From Fimbriimonadaceae bacterium (GTDB lineage: Bacteria > Armatimonadota > Fimbriimonadia > Fimbriimonadales > Fimbriimonadaceae): a DNA stretch of 64,000 nucleotides. The position numbers were made by a program, and so were the translations under genes. Below are positions 1-8,697 of this stretch, one piece after another (the first letter of the stretch is position 1; the number at the start of each line of letters is the position of its first letter). The stretch is taken from contig JABAQM010000001.1 in assembly GCA_019187105.1 (NCBI GenBank), forward strand, positions 1,178,001 through 1,242,000, in the 5' to 3' direction. The notes beneath the pieces were generated by a model, which had not been told where the DNA came from, did not search any database, and saw only the letters and a program-made list of their open reading frames with translations.

Positions 1-1200
1 CGCCTGCATCGCCATTCGCCAAAGCTGCGGCGAGCGGGCGAGGCGGGAATAGGCCTGCCAAGGAGGGTCTCCGGCTTGGGGTTGCGCCTCGCCACGGAGG
101 GCGAGCAGCATGTCCGGGATCGGAATCCCAACTGGGCAAACCTCTTCACAGGCGCCGCAAAGCGACGATGCCTTAGGCAAGTCCGACATCTTGTCCAGCC
201 CTTCGAGCAGGGGCGCGAGAACCGCGCCGATAGGGCCCGAATAGACGTGGCCATAGGCATGTCCGCTGGCCTGCCGATACACCGGGCACACATTCAGGCA
301 GGCGCCGCATCGGATGCAGCGCAACACCGCGCGATGCTCGCCCTGGTAAATCCGGCTTCGGCCGTTGTCGAGCAGGATCACATGGACCTCCTCCGGGCCG
401 TCGATCTCGTCGGCCCTCCTCGGACCCGCGATGAAGTGGACGTAGGTAGTGATCGTCTGCCGGGTCGCGGACCGGGCGAGCCAGCGCAGCATGGTGGCTA
501 GCTCGCTCTCGGTCGCCAGCACCTTTTCGATACCGACGAGGGCAATATGCGTTTTCGGTGCCGTTGTCGACAACCGGTTGTTGCCTTCGTTTTCAACCAG
601 CACGATTCGCCCCGTCTCGGCGACGACAAAATTGGCGCCACTGATGCCGATTTCAGCGTTTCTGAATTTGCTGCGCAGGTGTGACCGGGCTTGCGCCGCC
701 AGCTGTTCCGGATCCGTCGTCGTGGGTCCCAGGCCCGCTCTCGCAAAGGCTGTCGAGACGTCGTACCGGTTCTTGTGAATGATCGGGGCGACGATGTGGC
801 TCGGCGTGTCGCCGTCGAGTTGGACCACGAACTCCCCGAGGTCGGTCTCCACGACGTCGTAGCCATGCTCTTCCAAGATCGCATTGAGGTGGATTTCCTC
901 GGTAGCCATCGACTTCGCCTTGACGATCGTCGCTCCATCCGCGGCCCTCGTCCGGCAGATGGCAAGGATCGTGCTCCGCGCCACCTCCGCGTCCCTGCAC
1001 CAATGAACGTGGCATCCGCGTGCTTGCGCATTGGATTCGAACTGCTCGAGCAGTTCCGGAAGTCGCTCGAGGACAGCGGCCTTGATTCTTGCCGCTGGTT
1101 TGTCGATGGCTGGATCGCGAACCACCACGTTGCGCGCTGCCCGGCGCACCGACTGGGTCGTCGTCAACTGGATGTTCGAGGCGAACTGTTCTACCCTCAT
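1..1200 (-). CDS. lutB: LutB-like iron-sulfur protein of L-lactate oxidation (partial, C-terminus beyond left edge)
   Basis: The frame is open from the ATG at 1200 to position 1, about 400 residues, against roughly 475 in full-length LutB/YkgF. It shows an N-terminal LUD domain (segment IGISGANFVVAETGRIVLVE) and then two ferredoxin-type cysteine clusters, CIRCGACLNVCPVYR and CGACEEVCPVGIP. In the known LutABC system LutB carries two 4Fe-4S clusters and works with LutA and LutC to oxidise L-lactate to pyruvate. The start overlaps the lutA stop as ATGA, so translation is probably coupled. LutC is not in view and may lie further left. The missing part is only the window edge; no frameshift is seen. 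Confidence 0.93.
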   Translation of the reverse strand, partial: MRVEQFASNIQLTTTQSVRRAARNVVVRDPAIDKPAARIKAAVLERLPELLEQFESNAQARGCHVHWCRDAEVARSTILAICRTRAADGATIVKAKSMATEEIHLNAILEEHGYDVVETDLGEFVVQLDGDTPSHIVAPIIHKNRYDVSTAFARAGLGPTTTDPEQLAAQARSHLRSKFRNAEIGISGANFVVAETGRIVLVENEGNNRLSTTAPKTHIALVGIEKVLATESELATMLRWLARSATRQTITTYVHFIAGPRRADEIDGPEEVHVILLDNGRSRIYQGEHRAVLRCIRCGACLNVCPVYRQASGHAYGHVYSGPIGAVLAPLLEGLDKMSDLPKASSLCGACEEVCPVGIPIPDMLLALRGEAQPQAGDPPWQAYSRLARSPQLWRMAMQA

Positions 1201-1880
1201 GCCAGGTGCTCCTTGAGAAAGGTCGCAATATGCATGACGGGCCGCTTATCGGCAAGGCCGTTCAAGTGCATGAGGCAGCCCAGATCGGTCGTGACGATGG
1301 CGTCCGCGTTCGCTTCGGTGAGATTCGCGAGCTTTTCACGGCCAATTCCGGCACTTACGGTCGGGTGGTTGATACTGAACGCGCCACCGAACCCACAGCA
1401 CTGCTCCGAATCCGCGACCGGGACCACCACCACGCCGGGGATCCGCATTAGCAGTTCCTGCAACGCGTCGGGCCGTGACAGCTGGCGCGAGTGGCAGGAG
1501 CGGTGGATGGCGACGCGCGTTCCAACCTCGGACTTCAGCGACGGCAATCCAGATTCCAACAGGAACCCAGATAGTTCATATACCTTATGGTGCGGCGCCC
1601 TATCCTTCAACAGCAGATGGTATCCGTGCCCGCACATGGCGGCACAGGAACCGCTCGGGGTTACCACCGGGATCGTCGGATCGAATGTGGCCGCCCACTG
1701 TTCGGCGATCTCAACCGCAGCCTTGCGGTCCCCAGCATTGAAGGGCGGTTGCCCACAGCAAGTCTGGTCATTCGGTAACCGAACGGTGTGGCCGGCTGCC
1801 TCGAGCACGTAGACGGTGTCGCGGGCTACCTCGCCGTAGAACGAGTCAGCGAGGCATGTGATCATCAGCTGGACGGTCAT
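1197..1880 (-). CDS. lutA: LutA-like CCG-domain protein of L-lactate oxidation
   Basis: A 227-residue protein, slightly shorter than typical LutA/YkgE (about 240). It has two cysteine-rich CCG modules (TCCGQPPFNAGD near the N-terminus and EQCCGFGGAFSI near the C-terminus), the hallmark of the heterodisulfide-reductase B-like family that binds an iron-sulfur cluster. I chose the ATG at 1880 because it gives the family N-terminus MTVQLMITCLADSF and overlaps the rhamnulokinase stop as ATGA. A longer open frame upstream is antisense shadow of rhaB. The position after the rhamnose genes suggests it handles the L-lactate they produce. Confidence 0.93.
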   Translation of the reverse strand: MTVQLMITCLADSFYGEVARDTVYVLEAAGHTVRLPNDQTCCGQPPFNAGDRKAAVEIAEQWAATFDPTIPVVTPSGSCAAMCGHGYHLLLKDRAPHHKVYELSGFLLESGLPSLKSEVGTRVAIHRSCHSRQLSRPDALQELLMRIPGVVVVPVADSEQCCGFGGAFSINHPTVSAGIGREKLANLTEANADAIVTTDLGCLMHLNGLADKRPVMHIATFLKEHLA

Positions 1881-3208
1881 GTTTGGCACCCGAAGCTTTG
1901 GGTGACGAATGATCCGTCCAGCAAGGCCGATGCTTCGGCAAGGCTTCCCACTATCCCCTGGGCGACGAACTGCACGGCGACGTTCCCGTATAGGGTGGCT
2001 TCCACAGGCCCTGCCACCACCTGAAGCCCGGTGGCATCGGCCACCGCTTGGCATAGGGCGCGTGATCGCGATCCACCCCCGGATACGCGGATCCGTTCGA
2101 AGTCCCGGCCGGTGACAGCCGCTACTTCTCGTACGGCATCCGCAATCGCACTTACCAGGGAGCTCAAAGCCAGGGCAGCCCACTGTTCCGCTGTTTCCGG
2201 GATACGAGGAGACAATGCCGCAACTGCTTCCGCCATCGAGTGGGGGAGGTAAAGCGAAGCGTGGTAAACGTCGATGGTTGCGGCCCAGGATGGGTCCGCC
2301 CTCTCGAGCCATTCGCCCACGGAACACGCCAGCCCCAGGTCTTCATGCAGCCGGTTAGGCACCCAGAGTCCGGGAATGTTCTTGAGAAACCGCACCGTGC
2401 CGTCCACGGCCCGCTCATTGCTGAAGTTTGCCGATCGCGCTTCGTCGGAAACCAATGGAACCGGCAATAGACAACCTAAGATCGACCACGTGCCAAGGTT
2501 CAGATACAAGTCATTTGGCCCCAAGCTACCGAGGCCGAATGCCGCCGATGCCGAGTCATGGCTTCCAACCCGAACGAGCGAAACATCGGCAGAGTTCGTG
2601 GCCAGCTTGTCGCCACCCGCTCGCACGAGGGGAACCGGCGAGGACTCCCAAAGCGAAAGGGCGAAAGCCCCGGAATGCCAGGCGCCGTCGATGCCGAGCA
2701 TCTGCGTCGTCGAGGCCTGTGTCAGCTCCTGATGAACGTCACCGGTGATTCGCCAGATCAAGTAATCGGGGAGCACCAGCCATGGTGCGGTAGGGCGGCG
2801 CTCGCGGGTTCGAGCACGCAATTGAACGATCGTGTTGAACGGCTGTTTTTGGATCCCTGTCCAGCCGTAGAGCTGGGCCTGATACGGCTCAAGCGAGGCC
2901 AGCTCGGCTTGGTGGGACGGGTGGCGATAGGCGAAAGGGTCGGGTGCCGGATCCAGCAAGAAGCCATGATCGACGCCCCATGAGTCGATGCCAACCGTGG
3001 CCGGCTCCCCAAGGGAATCGCCGAATTGGATGGCTTCTCGCACGAAGCCTTCAAGGAAGCTGAGTGACCAGTGTGGATCCTCTTCGGATCCGACGACGGG
3101 GTTCGGAACCTGCCGAACGACCTCCACCTCGATACGACCATCGACCAGCTCGGCCGATGCATACCGTACGGAGGAAGCCCCCAGATCGACGGCAATCGCC
3201 CTCGCCAT
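1877..3208 (-). CDS. rhaB: Rhamnulokinase (FGGY carbohydrate kinase)
   Basis: A 443-residue FGGY-type kinase beginning MARAIAVDLGASSVRYAS, the ATP-binding phosphate-1 loop of the actin-like fold. The IDSWGVDHGFLLD segment is characteristic of rhamnulokinases, and the C-terminal half carries an SGGGSRSRALCQAVAD stretch, the adenosine-binding region of the family. It should phosphorylate L-rhamnulose to L-rhamnulose-1-phosphate in the cytoplasm. It starts 3 bp after the aldolase-dehydrogenase gene and its stop overlaps the lutA start as ATGA. Length is a little short of the Escherichia coli enzyme (about 489). No rhamnose isomerase is visible in the window. Confidence 0.92.
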   Translation of the reverse strand: MARAIAVDLGASSVRYASAELVDGRIEVEVVRQVPNPVVGSEEDPHWSLSFLEGFVREAIQFGDSLGEPATVGIDSWGVDHGFLLDPAPDPFAYRHPSHQAELASLEPYQAQLYGWTGIQKQPFNTIVQLRARTRERRPTAPWLVLPDYLIWRITGDVHQELTQASTTQMLGIDGAWHSGAFALSLWESSPVPLVRAGGDKLATNSADVSLVRVGSHDSASAAFGLGSLGPNDLYLNLGTWSILGCLLPVPLVSDEARSANFSNERAVDGTVRFLKNIPGLWVPNRLHEDLGLACSVGEWLERADPSWAATIDVYHASLYLPHSMAEAVAALSPRIPETAEQWAALALSSLVSAIADAVREVAAVTGRDFERIRVSGGGSRSRALCQAVADATGLQVVAGPVEATLYGNVAVQFVAQGIVGSLAEASALLDGSFVTQSFGCQT

Positions 3209-3211
3209 GGG

Positions 3212-5284
3212 CTAGCGTGGAAATCCCTCTTTGTTGCCGCCGTCAACTGGAATGACCGTCCCCGTGGTGCGGCTGCTGCGGGCTTCGCTGGCCAGCCAGC
3301 AGATCGCCTCGGCGACATCGTCGGTGCTCACGGTAACGCCAAGCAGAGATCGCTTTCGATAATGCTCCTCGAGTTGGTCAGGCGGAATTCCCAAGGAAGC
3401 CGCCGTTTGCGAGCGCCATTGGTCGCTCCAAATTGCCGACCCCTGCAGGACGGCATCGGGATTGACGGCGTTGACCCGGATGCCATGCTTGGCGAGGTCC
3501 CCTGCCGAGCAGCGCGCAAGATGGAGCTCGAAAGCCTTGGCCGCAGAGTAAACAGCGGCATTTGACCCGGCGGCGATTCCATTCTTGGAAGCGACGACCA
3601 CGATGGCCCCCCCCGTACCTTGACGAATCATGATCTGCGAGCCCGCCCGCATCGTCTCGAAATACGCCTTCATCAGCAGGTCGCTCTGGAATGCGTAATC
3701 CTCGTCGGTCGTGTCGGCAACCGTTCCCCGCCTTGCATTGCCGGCCGACACCACCACGATATCAACACCGCCGAAGTGGTCGACGGCTTGTCCAAAGGCC
3801 GCCTCAAGCTCCTGGTTCTTCGTCACATCGCATCGGATACCGAGGGCATGCTCCTTCGTACCCGCCGCAGCAGCCAGTTCGACCTTTGCCTCTTCGATCT
3901 TGTCCGCGTTGAGGTCGAGGATGACGACGCATGCGCCCAGCTCGGCCATCATCTTGGCGGTTGCCAGTCCTATTCCCTGAGCTCCTCCAGAAATCACGGC
4001 AATCTGTCGGGAAAGCTCCTTCTCAGGCGGCATGCGCCTGAGCTTCGCTTCTTCCAGCAGCCAGTACTCGATGTCGAAGGCTTCCTGCTCGGGGAGGGCG
4101 GTGTACCGGGTCAGCGTCTCTGCCCCGCCCATGACCCCGATCGCGTTCATGTAGAACTCTCCCGTAACCCTCGCTTCGGCCTTGTTCTTGCCAAAGGAGA
4201 CCATGCCGAGTCCGGGAACCAGGACCACGCTCGGGTTGGGATTGCGCATCGCCGGCGAGTCGGGCCGTTTGCAGCGATCGTAGTAAGCGGCATAGCCGCT
4301 TCGGTATTCGGCGAGGGCAGAGTCGATACCCTCCATCGAATCGAGGATCATCGGTCGGATTTTTGTGCGAAGGAAGTGATCAGGGCAACTCGTTCCCAGT
4401 GCGGCGAGCCGCCGCATCTGTGATCGATCGAGGAAATCCATTAGCCGGTCATCGCTTCGAACGTGGGCGATCAGCCGCTTGCCTTCAAACGCAACCTTGC
4501 CCCGCAGCTCTGGAAGGAGATTGCGGAACGATTCCGTTGGCTTGGCCACTTGGACGCGGTCACCGAACGGGTGGCTCTTAGCCGCGCCCCGTCCATCGAT
4601 GAACTCCTGAGCGCGGTTAATCAATCGAAGGGTGAGCTCATAGCACTCGCGGGGATCGTCTGCCCAGTTGATGATTCCGTGGGAGCCCATAACCGCACCC
4701 TTGAGCGACGGGTTGGATTTGCAGAGGTCGCGGAGCATCAGTCCAAGCTCGAAACCGGGTCGCTTCCAGGGAAGCCAACCCACCTCCCCACCGAATACCT
4801 CTTGTGTTAGAGACTCGCTATCGAACGCGGCAGCGACCGCAATGGCGGCATCCGGGTGCATGTGGTCAACATGCTTGAACGGCACGTACGCGTGCAGCGG
4901 GGTATCAATGCTGCTCGCGGTGGGATTCAGGTTGAAGGTGCAGTGAGCGTACAGGCCGACAATCTCGTCTTCGTGCAGACCCACCTTGGTGAACTTCGCC
5001 TCCAGCGCAAGCAGGCGGTCCATGTACAGGCTTGCCAGACCGGTGCGCTTCATCGTGCCGAGATCTCCCCCCGAACCCTTAACCCAAAGGACTTCCACCG
5101 GCGCGCCGGTCAGAGGATCCGGCATGGTGACCTTGCTGCTGGTGTTGCCACCTCCAAAATTGGTGATGCGGGGATCGGAGCCGAGCAGATTCGAACGATA
5201 GACCAGGAGATCGACGAGATCGGAGGGCGCACTCGAATCCCACCGAGGCTCGATGTGGTTGGATGGGGTTGCGACGGCGCTCAG
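3212..5284 (-). CDS. rhaEW: Bifunctional rhamnulose-1-phosphate aldolase / lactaldehyde dehydrogenase (RhaEW type), apparent CTG start
   Basis: Residues 1 to about 420 are a class II aldolase domain, including LVYRSNLLGSDPRITNFGGG and VEVLWVKGSGGDLGTMK. The C-terminal 270 residues are a short-chain dehydrogenase with Rossmann motif GGAQGIG and active-site YSAAK. Known YuxG/RhaEW proteins cleave rhamnulose-1-phosphate to DHAP and L-lactaldehyde and oxidise the latter to L-lactate. The first in-frame ATG (5125) would delete the conserved N-terminal aldolase motif. Homology continues 53 codons upstream with no in-frame ATG, GTG or TTG. A CTG at 5284 sits 7 nt after a perfect AGGAGG and overlaps the previous stop as CTGA, giving 690 residues, the usual family length. 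Function is secure; the start codon is inferred. Confidence 0.9.
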   Translation of the reverse strand: MSAVATPSNHIEPRWDSSAPSDLVDLLVYRSNLLGSDPRITNFGGGNTSSKVTMPDPLTGAPVEVLWVKGSGGDLGTMKRTGLASLYMDRLLALEAKFTKVGLHEDEIVGLYAHCTFNLNPTASSIDTPLHAYVPFKHVDHMHPDAAIAVAAAFDSESLTQEVFGGEVGWLPWKRPGFELGLMLRDLCKSNPSLKGAVMGSHGIINWADDPRECYELTLRLINRAQEFIDGRGAAKSHPFGDRVQVAKPTESFRNLLPELRGKVAFEGKRLIAHVRSDDRLMDFLDRSQMRRLAALGTSCPDHFLRTKIRPMILDSMEGIDSALAEYRSGYAAYYDRCKRPDSPAMRNPNPSVVLVPGLGMVSFGKNKAEARVTGEFYMNAIGVMGGAETLTRYTALPEQEAFDIEYWLLEEAKLRRMPPEKELSRQIAVISGGAQGIGLATAKMMAELGACVVILDLNADKIEEAKVELAAAAGTKEHALGIRCDVTKNQELEAAFGQAVDHFGGVDIVVVSAGNARRGTVADTTDEDYAFQSDLLMKAYFETMRAGSQIMIRQGTGGAIVVVASKNGIAAGSNAAVYSAAKAFELHLARCSAGDLAKHGIRVNAVNPDAVLQGSAIWSDQWRSQTAASLGIPPDQLEEHYRKRSLLGVTVSTDDVAEAICWLASEARSSRTTGTVIPVDGGNKEGFPR

Positions 5285-5778
5285 AACCCGGCCTCCTTCT
5301 TAAAATGGTCGGCCGGCAGGGGCTTCTTAGCCGTCCGCTTGTACTTCTTCGCCCAAGCCTTCTCCGACGCCTTCAGATCGGCGCCCTGAAGCGCGGTCAC
5401 GTGACCGTCGACGAAGCCTGTCAACCGTTCTCCCGTGGGCCACGCCTTGCTGTCGCGAAAGAGGGGCGTTCGTGCCGGCTCGTCCGCGGCCACCAAGTTC
5501 ACGCCGCCGAGGTTGGCATTGAAGGTCCACTTCGACTTCTGCGGGTTGCCGGTTTGAAAGACATCGCGGTTCTTGATGTATGGGTAGACCACACGCTGCC
5601 ACGTTTCGTCGTTCTGTGGATAAGGCAAGACATCGTCGTAGTCGCTGGCATAAAGCAGGAAGCCAATTGCCAGTTGCTTGGCCGACGATTTGGCTTTATG
5701 CTGCCAGTCCCCTCCGCCTTGCTGGCCGATTGCCGCCAATCCAATGCCGATCAAGGTCGCAATTAACGGCCATCGCAT
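5281..5778 (-). CDS. Pseudopilin-like H-X9-DG domain protein, first gene of the rhamnose/lactate operon
   Basis: A 165-residue protein with a short N-terminal hydrophobic segment (MRWPLIATLIGIGLAAIG). It then has the segment AKSSAKQLAIGFLLYASDYD and a C-terminal GFVDGHV. These are typical of the periplasmic part of the abundant DUF1559/type II secretion pseudopilin-like proteins of Planctomycetota and Armatimonadota. The prepilin peptidase site and long pilin helix are absent, so it probably does not assemble into a filament; the N-terminus may be a signal or anchor. Its stop overlaps the rhaEW start. A role with the sugar genes, for example at the envelope, is a guess from position. Confidence 0.8.
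   Translation of the reverse strand: MRWPLIATLIGIGLAAIGQQGGGDWQHKAKSSAKQLAIGFLLYASDYDDVLPYPQNDETWQRVVYPYIKNRDVFQTGNPQKSKWTFNANLGGVNLVAADEPARTPLFRDSKAWPTGERLTGFVDGHVTALQGADLKASEKAWAKKYKRTAKKPLPADHFKKEAGF
5282..5297 (-). promoter_or_regulatory. Shine-Dalgarno AGGAGG placing the rhaEW start at a CTG codon
   Basis: On the minus strand AGGAGG (5297-5292) is followed by 7 nt and CTG (5284-5282). The A after CTG completes the TGA stop of the upstream gene. The spacing is ideal, and no ATG, GTG or TTG is available in frame nearby. Confidence 0.65.
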
Positions 5779-5784
5779 GCCGAA

Positions 5785-5790
5785 ATTTTA
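5785..5790 (-). promoter_or_regulatory. -10 box TAAAAT for leaderless pseudopilin-rhaEW-rhaB-lutAB operon
   Basis: TAAAAT lies 6 nt before the ATG at 5778 and no Shine-Dalgarno is present, which fits transcription starting at or next to the start codon. Confidence 0.6.
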
Positions 5791-5837
5791 GCCTAGACGA
5801 AACCTCGGCTGGCCCCTACGGGTAAACCGGAGAGATC

Positions 5838-8291
5838 ATGCGACCTGTCGCCATCGCGCTATTGGTTGGATTCTCCTCAATCTCGGTCCTGGCTCAGAAC
5901 CGAAATCCGTTCCAACCCCCATCGGCCAAGATCCACTATGCGCTTGATCGCACCTTTGATCTGAAGCACTTGGCCGTTGCGATCGACGTGGACTATGAGA
6001 AGCGCGCGATCAAGGCCACCGCAACGAACACCTTTTCTCCGCTGCGGAACGATGTCTCCGAGGTGACCTTCCATGCCGGGGACACCCTGGTGTTCGAATC
6101 CATCACGCTCGATGGAAAGCCTGCGACTTACCGCAAGGACGGAATCAATCTGAGGATCACGATTCCGAAGAATTCCAAAGGCAAGACCATGGCGGCGACG
6201 TTCAAGTACTCGAGTTCCAGCCTTAGCGGCGGAACCTTCGGTACTCGAGGCGGGTGGCACTGGATCGAACCGCGGGGCAATCCCTCTCGGATTGGCTTTT
6301 GGACGCAGGGCGAAACCATGTACAACAGCGTCTGGGTACCGACCTGGGACTTCCCCAACGACTTCACCACGACGGAAACGATCGTTACGGTGCCGGCGGA
6401 CTGGGCTGTTATCGGCAACGGCGCGCTGATTTCGGACAAGGCTGATGCGGCGAAGAAGCGCCGGACGGTCCACTGGAAGATGAACCAGCCGCATGCCACC
6501 TATCTGCTGTCGCTCTGTGCAGGCCCGTTCGACATCAAGAAGGCGATGTGGGAGGACGTGCCCCTTTGGTACGTCGTGCCCCGTGGCTATGGCGATCTGA
6601 TCGACGACTCCTTTGGCGATACCCCGGACATGATGACCTTCTTTTCCAACAAGTTGGGGGTGAAATATCCATGGCCCAAGTACGCCCAGAACGCGATGTA
6701 TGACTTCGGTGGCGGGATGGAGAACGTAAGCTCCACGACCCTCGGCATGGGAGCCCTCACAGAAGCCCGTGAGGGCTTCCGGAATATGGCCGGACTTAAC
6801 GCCCACGAGCTCGCCCACCAATGGTTTGGCGACCTCGTGTCGTGCCGCGATTGGGGTCATATCTGGCTCAACGAGAGCTTTGCCACCTTTATGGAGTCGA
6901 CCTACATGGAGCACTCGCGCGGCAAGAACGTATACGAGCAGGAGGTTGCCGGCAACTCAAGCGGTTACTTCCAGGAAGCGAGGCGATACAAGCGGCCGCT
7001 GGCAACCAATCTCTATCCAAATTACGACGCGGTTTTCGATTCGCACGCCTATCCGAAGGGCGCCACCATCTTGCACACGCTCCGGCGGCAGGTGGGAGAG
7101 GAAGCCTTCTGGATGGGTCTGAAACACTATCTGGAGACGAACCGGCACAGCCCGGTCGAGAGCTGGCAGCTGTGCCGCGCCATGTCGGAAGCCAGCGGCA
7201 CCGATCTACAGTGGTTCTGGGATCAGTGGGTTTACAAACCGGGCCACCCCGTCATCGCTTATTCCTGGACATGGGATGAAGCCGCCAAGGAGGCCGTGGT
7301 CTCGGTCGAGCAGAAGCAAGATACGGCTGACGGAACGCCGGTCTATCTCATCAACACCAGCATTGGCTGCATCCATGCAGGCGGAATCGAGCGGCATTCC
7401 ATCCAGCTGAAAGACGCGAAGCAGGAATTCCGCATCAAATGCGCCACGAAGCCTGATGCCGTCCTCTTCGACCCCGATCACGATTTCCTCCGCGAGCTCA
7501 CCGAGCCCGAGCGTCAGACCGGCGAATGGGTGGCGATTCTCAAGCACACTCCTAATGCGGTGATGCGCCAGTCGGCGTTTACCAAGCTGGCGGCAGCCGA
7601 TGCCTCTCCTGAGGTCGTTGCGCTGCTAATGGAAACGGCTCGCAAGGACTCATCCGCGCACCCTGCCATCGGCTCGATCGACGCGCTGGCCAGAATCGAT
7701 GCGCCTGGCCGTCGAGCGTTTCTAATGAGCCAGCTCAGCCATCCGAACTTCAACCGGCAGGCTCAGGCAGTGCGCGCGCTGGCGTCGATGCCGGAGGACG
7801 AGACGACGACCGCTGCGATTCGGAAGCTGATCGATGTCAAGACAGGCTATGCGCCGATCACCGCAGCCATCCGAGCGCTTGCTGACTGGAACGCACCCAA
7901 GCATGAGGCGGCCCTGATCCAGGCCACCAAAATCCCTTCACGGTATGGCCGCGTCGCGCAGGCTGCGATCCGAGCGCTGGCCGAGGTCAATACGCCGACC
8001 GCGGAAGCCGCCCTTCGAAGTGCGCTTGCCCAAGCAAAGGGGCCTCAGGCTCAAGCGGAAGCACTCCGTGTGGCTGCGGAGAAGGGCTGGAAGACGCCGG
8101 ACGTCTTGGCCGCCATCGACCGCAACCTGGCGGATTCGGATACCGGCCCGGTCCAGGCCGCGATCGATGCCTGTGAAAAGCTCGGTCTCAAAGACCGCGT
8201 GCCTAAGCTTCAGGCCATGCTCGGAAAGGGTTTGCCGAGTTTCGTTGAGAACAACTTGAAGTCGGCGATCGAAGCCCTGAATAAGCTTTAA
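5838..8291 (+). CDS. M1 family zinc aminopeptidase with C-terminal HEAT-like repeats
   Basis: An 817-residue protein with a cleavable-looking signal peptide (about residues 1-19, ending SVLAQ). The gluzincin M1 signature is complete: GGMEN substrate-anchoring motif, HELAH at 323-327 and the downstream zinc-ligand glutamate in WLNESFATF. It should remove N-terminal residues from peptides outside the cytoplasmic membrane. From about residue 560 the sequence changes to alpha-helical repeats (ALARIDAPGRRAFLMSQL and similar), resembling HEAT repeats. The start has a GGAGAG ribosome site 3 nt upstream. The gene is monocistronic, ending at a strong palindromic terminator. Confidence 0.92.
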   Translation: MRPVAIALLVGFSSISVLAQNRNPFQPPSAKIHYALDRTFDLKHLAVAIDVDYEKRAIKATATNTFSPLRNDVSEVTFHAGDTLVFESITLDGKPATYRKDGINLRITIPKNSKGKTMAATFKYSSSSLSGGTFGTRGGWHWIEPRGNPSRIGFWTQGETMYNSVWVPTWDFPNDFTTTETIVTVPADWAVIGNGALISDKADAAKKRRTVHWKMNQPHATYLLSLCAGPFDIKKAMWEDVPLWYVVPRGYGDLIDDSFGDTPDMMTFFSNKLGVKYPWPKYAQNAMYDFGGGMENVSSTTLGMGALTEAREGFRNMAGLNAHELAHQWFGDLVSCRDWGHIWLNESFATFMESTYMEHSRGKNVYEQEVAGNSSGYFQEARRYKRPLATNLYPNYDAVFDSHAYPKGATILHTLRRQVGEEAFWMGLKHYLETNRHSPVESWQLCRAMSEASGTDLQWFWDQWVYKPGHPVIAYSWTWDEAAKEAVVSVEQKQDTADGTPVYLINTSIGCIHAGGIERHSIQLKDAKQEFRIKCATKPDAVLFDPDHDFLRELTEPERQTGEWVAILKHTPNAVMRQSAFTKLAAADASPEVVALLMETARKDSSAHPAIGSIDALARIDAPGRRAFLMSQLSHPNFNRQAQAVRALASMPEDETTTAAIRKLIDVKTGYAPITAAIRALADWNAPKHEAALIQATKIPSRYGRVAQAAIRALAEVNTPTAEAALRSALAQAKGPQAQAEALRVAAEKGWKTPDVLAAIDRNLADSDTGPVQAAIDACEKLGLKDRVPKLQAMLGKGLPSFVENNLKSAIEALNKL

Positions 8292-8309
8292 GGCCCCAGA
8301 CCAATCAAA

Positions 8310-8347
8310 AGCGGGGACCGATCGAGATCGGTCCCCGCTCCAATTTT
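8310..8347. terminator. Bidirectional intrinsic terminator between the M1 peptidase and RRM genes
   Basis: A perfect 14-bp inverted repeat (8310-8323 with 8326-8339, core gcggggaccgatc) is preceded by aatcaaaa and followed by aattttt, so it can end transcription from both convergent genes. Confidence 0.88.
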
Positions 8348-8358
8348 TGCAGCGAGCC

Positions 8359-8694
8359 TTAGCGTCGACCGCCGCCGCTTCGGCCGCCACGGTCTCGGTC
8401 GCGGCCACCACCGCCACCTCCGCCGCCATAGCCGCCGCGATCGGATCGCTCTTCGCGAGGACGTGCCTCATTCACCGTCAATGCGCGTCGCTGGTATTCC
8501 TTACCGTTGAGCCCGTTGATGGCCGCTTCGCATTCTGCCGCATTGGGCATCTCCACAAAGGCGAATCCTCGCGATTGACCCGTAAACTTATCGTTCACGA
8601 TCACCACCGAATCGACCTGGCCGAAAGGCGAAAACAGATCGTGAAGTTCCGCCTCGGTCACCGAATAGGTCAAGTTACCGACATAAAGTTTCAT
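8359..8694 (-). CDS. RRM-domain RNA-binding protein with RGG/Gly-rich tail
   Basis: A 111-residue protein: one RNA-recognition motif with RNP2 (LYVGNLTYSV) and RNP1 (SRGFAFVEM), then a tail of Gly, Arg and Asp in RGG-like runs (about residues 84-111). Such small bacterial RRM proteins, common in cyanobacteria and Armatimonadota-like groups, bind RNA and are often induced by cold. Two ATGs lie side by side; the second (8694) stands 7 nt after GGAG and gives the standard start MKLYVGN. The frame open up to 8895 is unlikely to be coding. Expression may be controlled through the long upstream region. Confidence 0.9.
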   Translation of the reverse strand: MKLYVGNLTYSVTEAELHDLFSPFGQVDSVVIVNDKFTGQSRGFAFVEMPNAAECEAAINGLNGKEYQRRALTVNEARPREERSDRGGYGGGGGGGGRDRDRGGRSGGGRR

Positions 8695-8697
8695 CAT

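Noticed and set aside
3620-4423. 267-codon open frame on the plus strand inside rhaEW
   Set aside because: Antisense to a well-supported enzyme and without any recognisable motif.
5877-6914. Long open frame of 345 codons on the minus strand within the M1 peptidase gene
   Set aside because: It is fully antisense to a gene with complete M1 motifs and has no domain; GC-rich codon structure produces such shadows.
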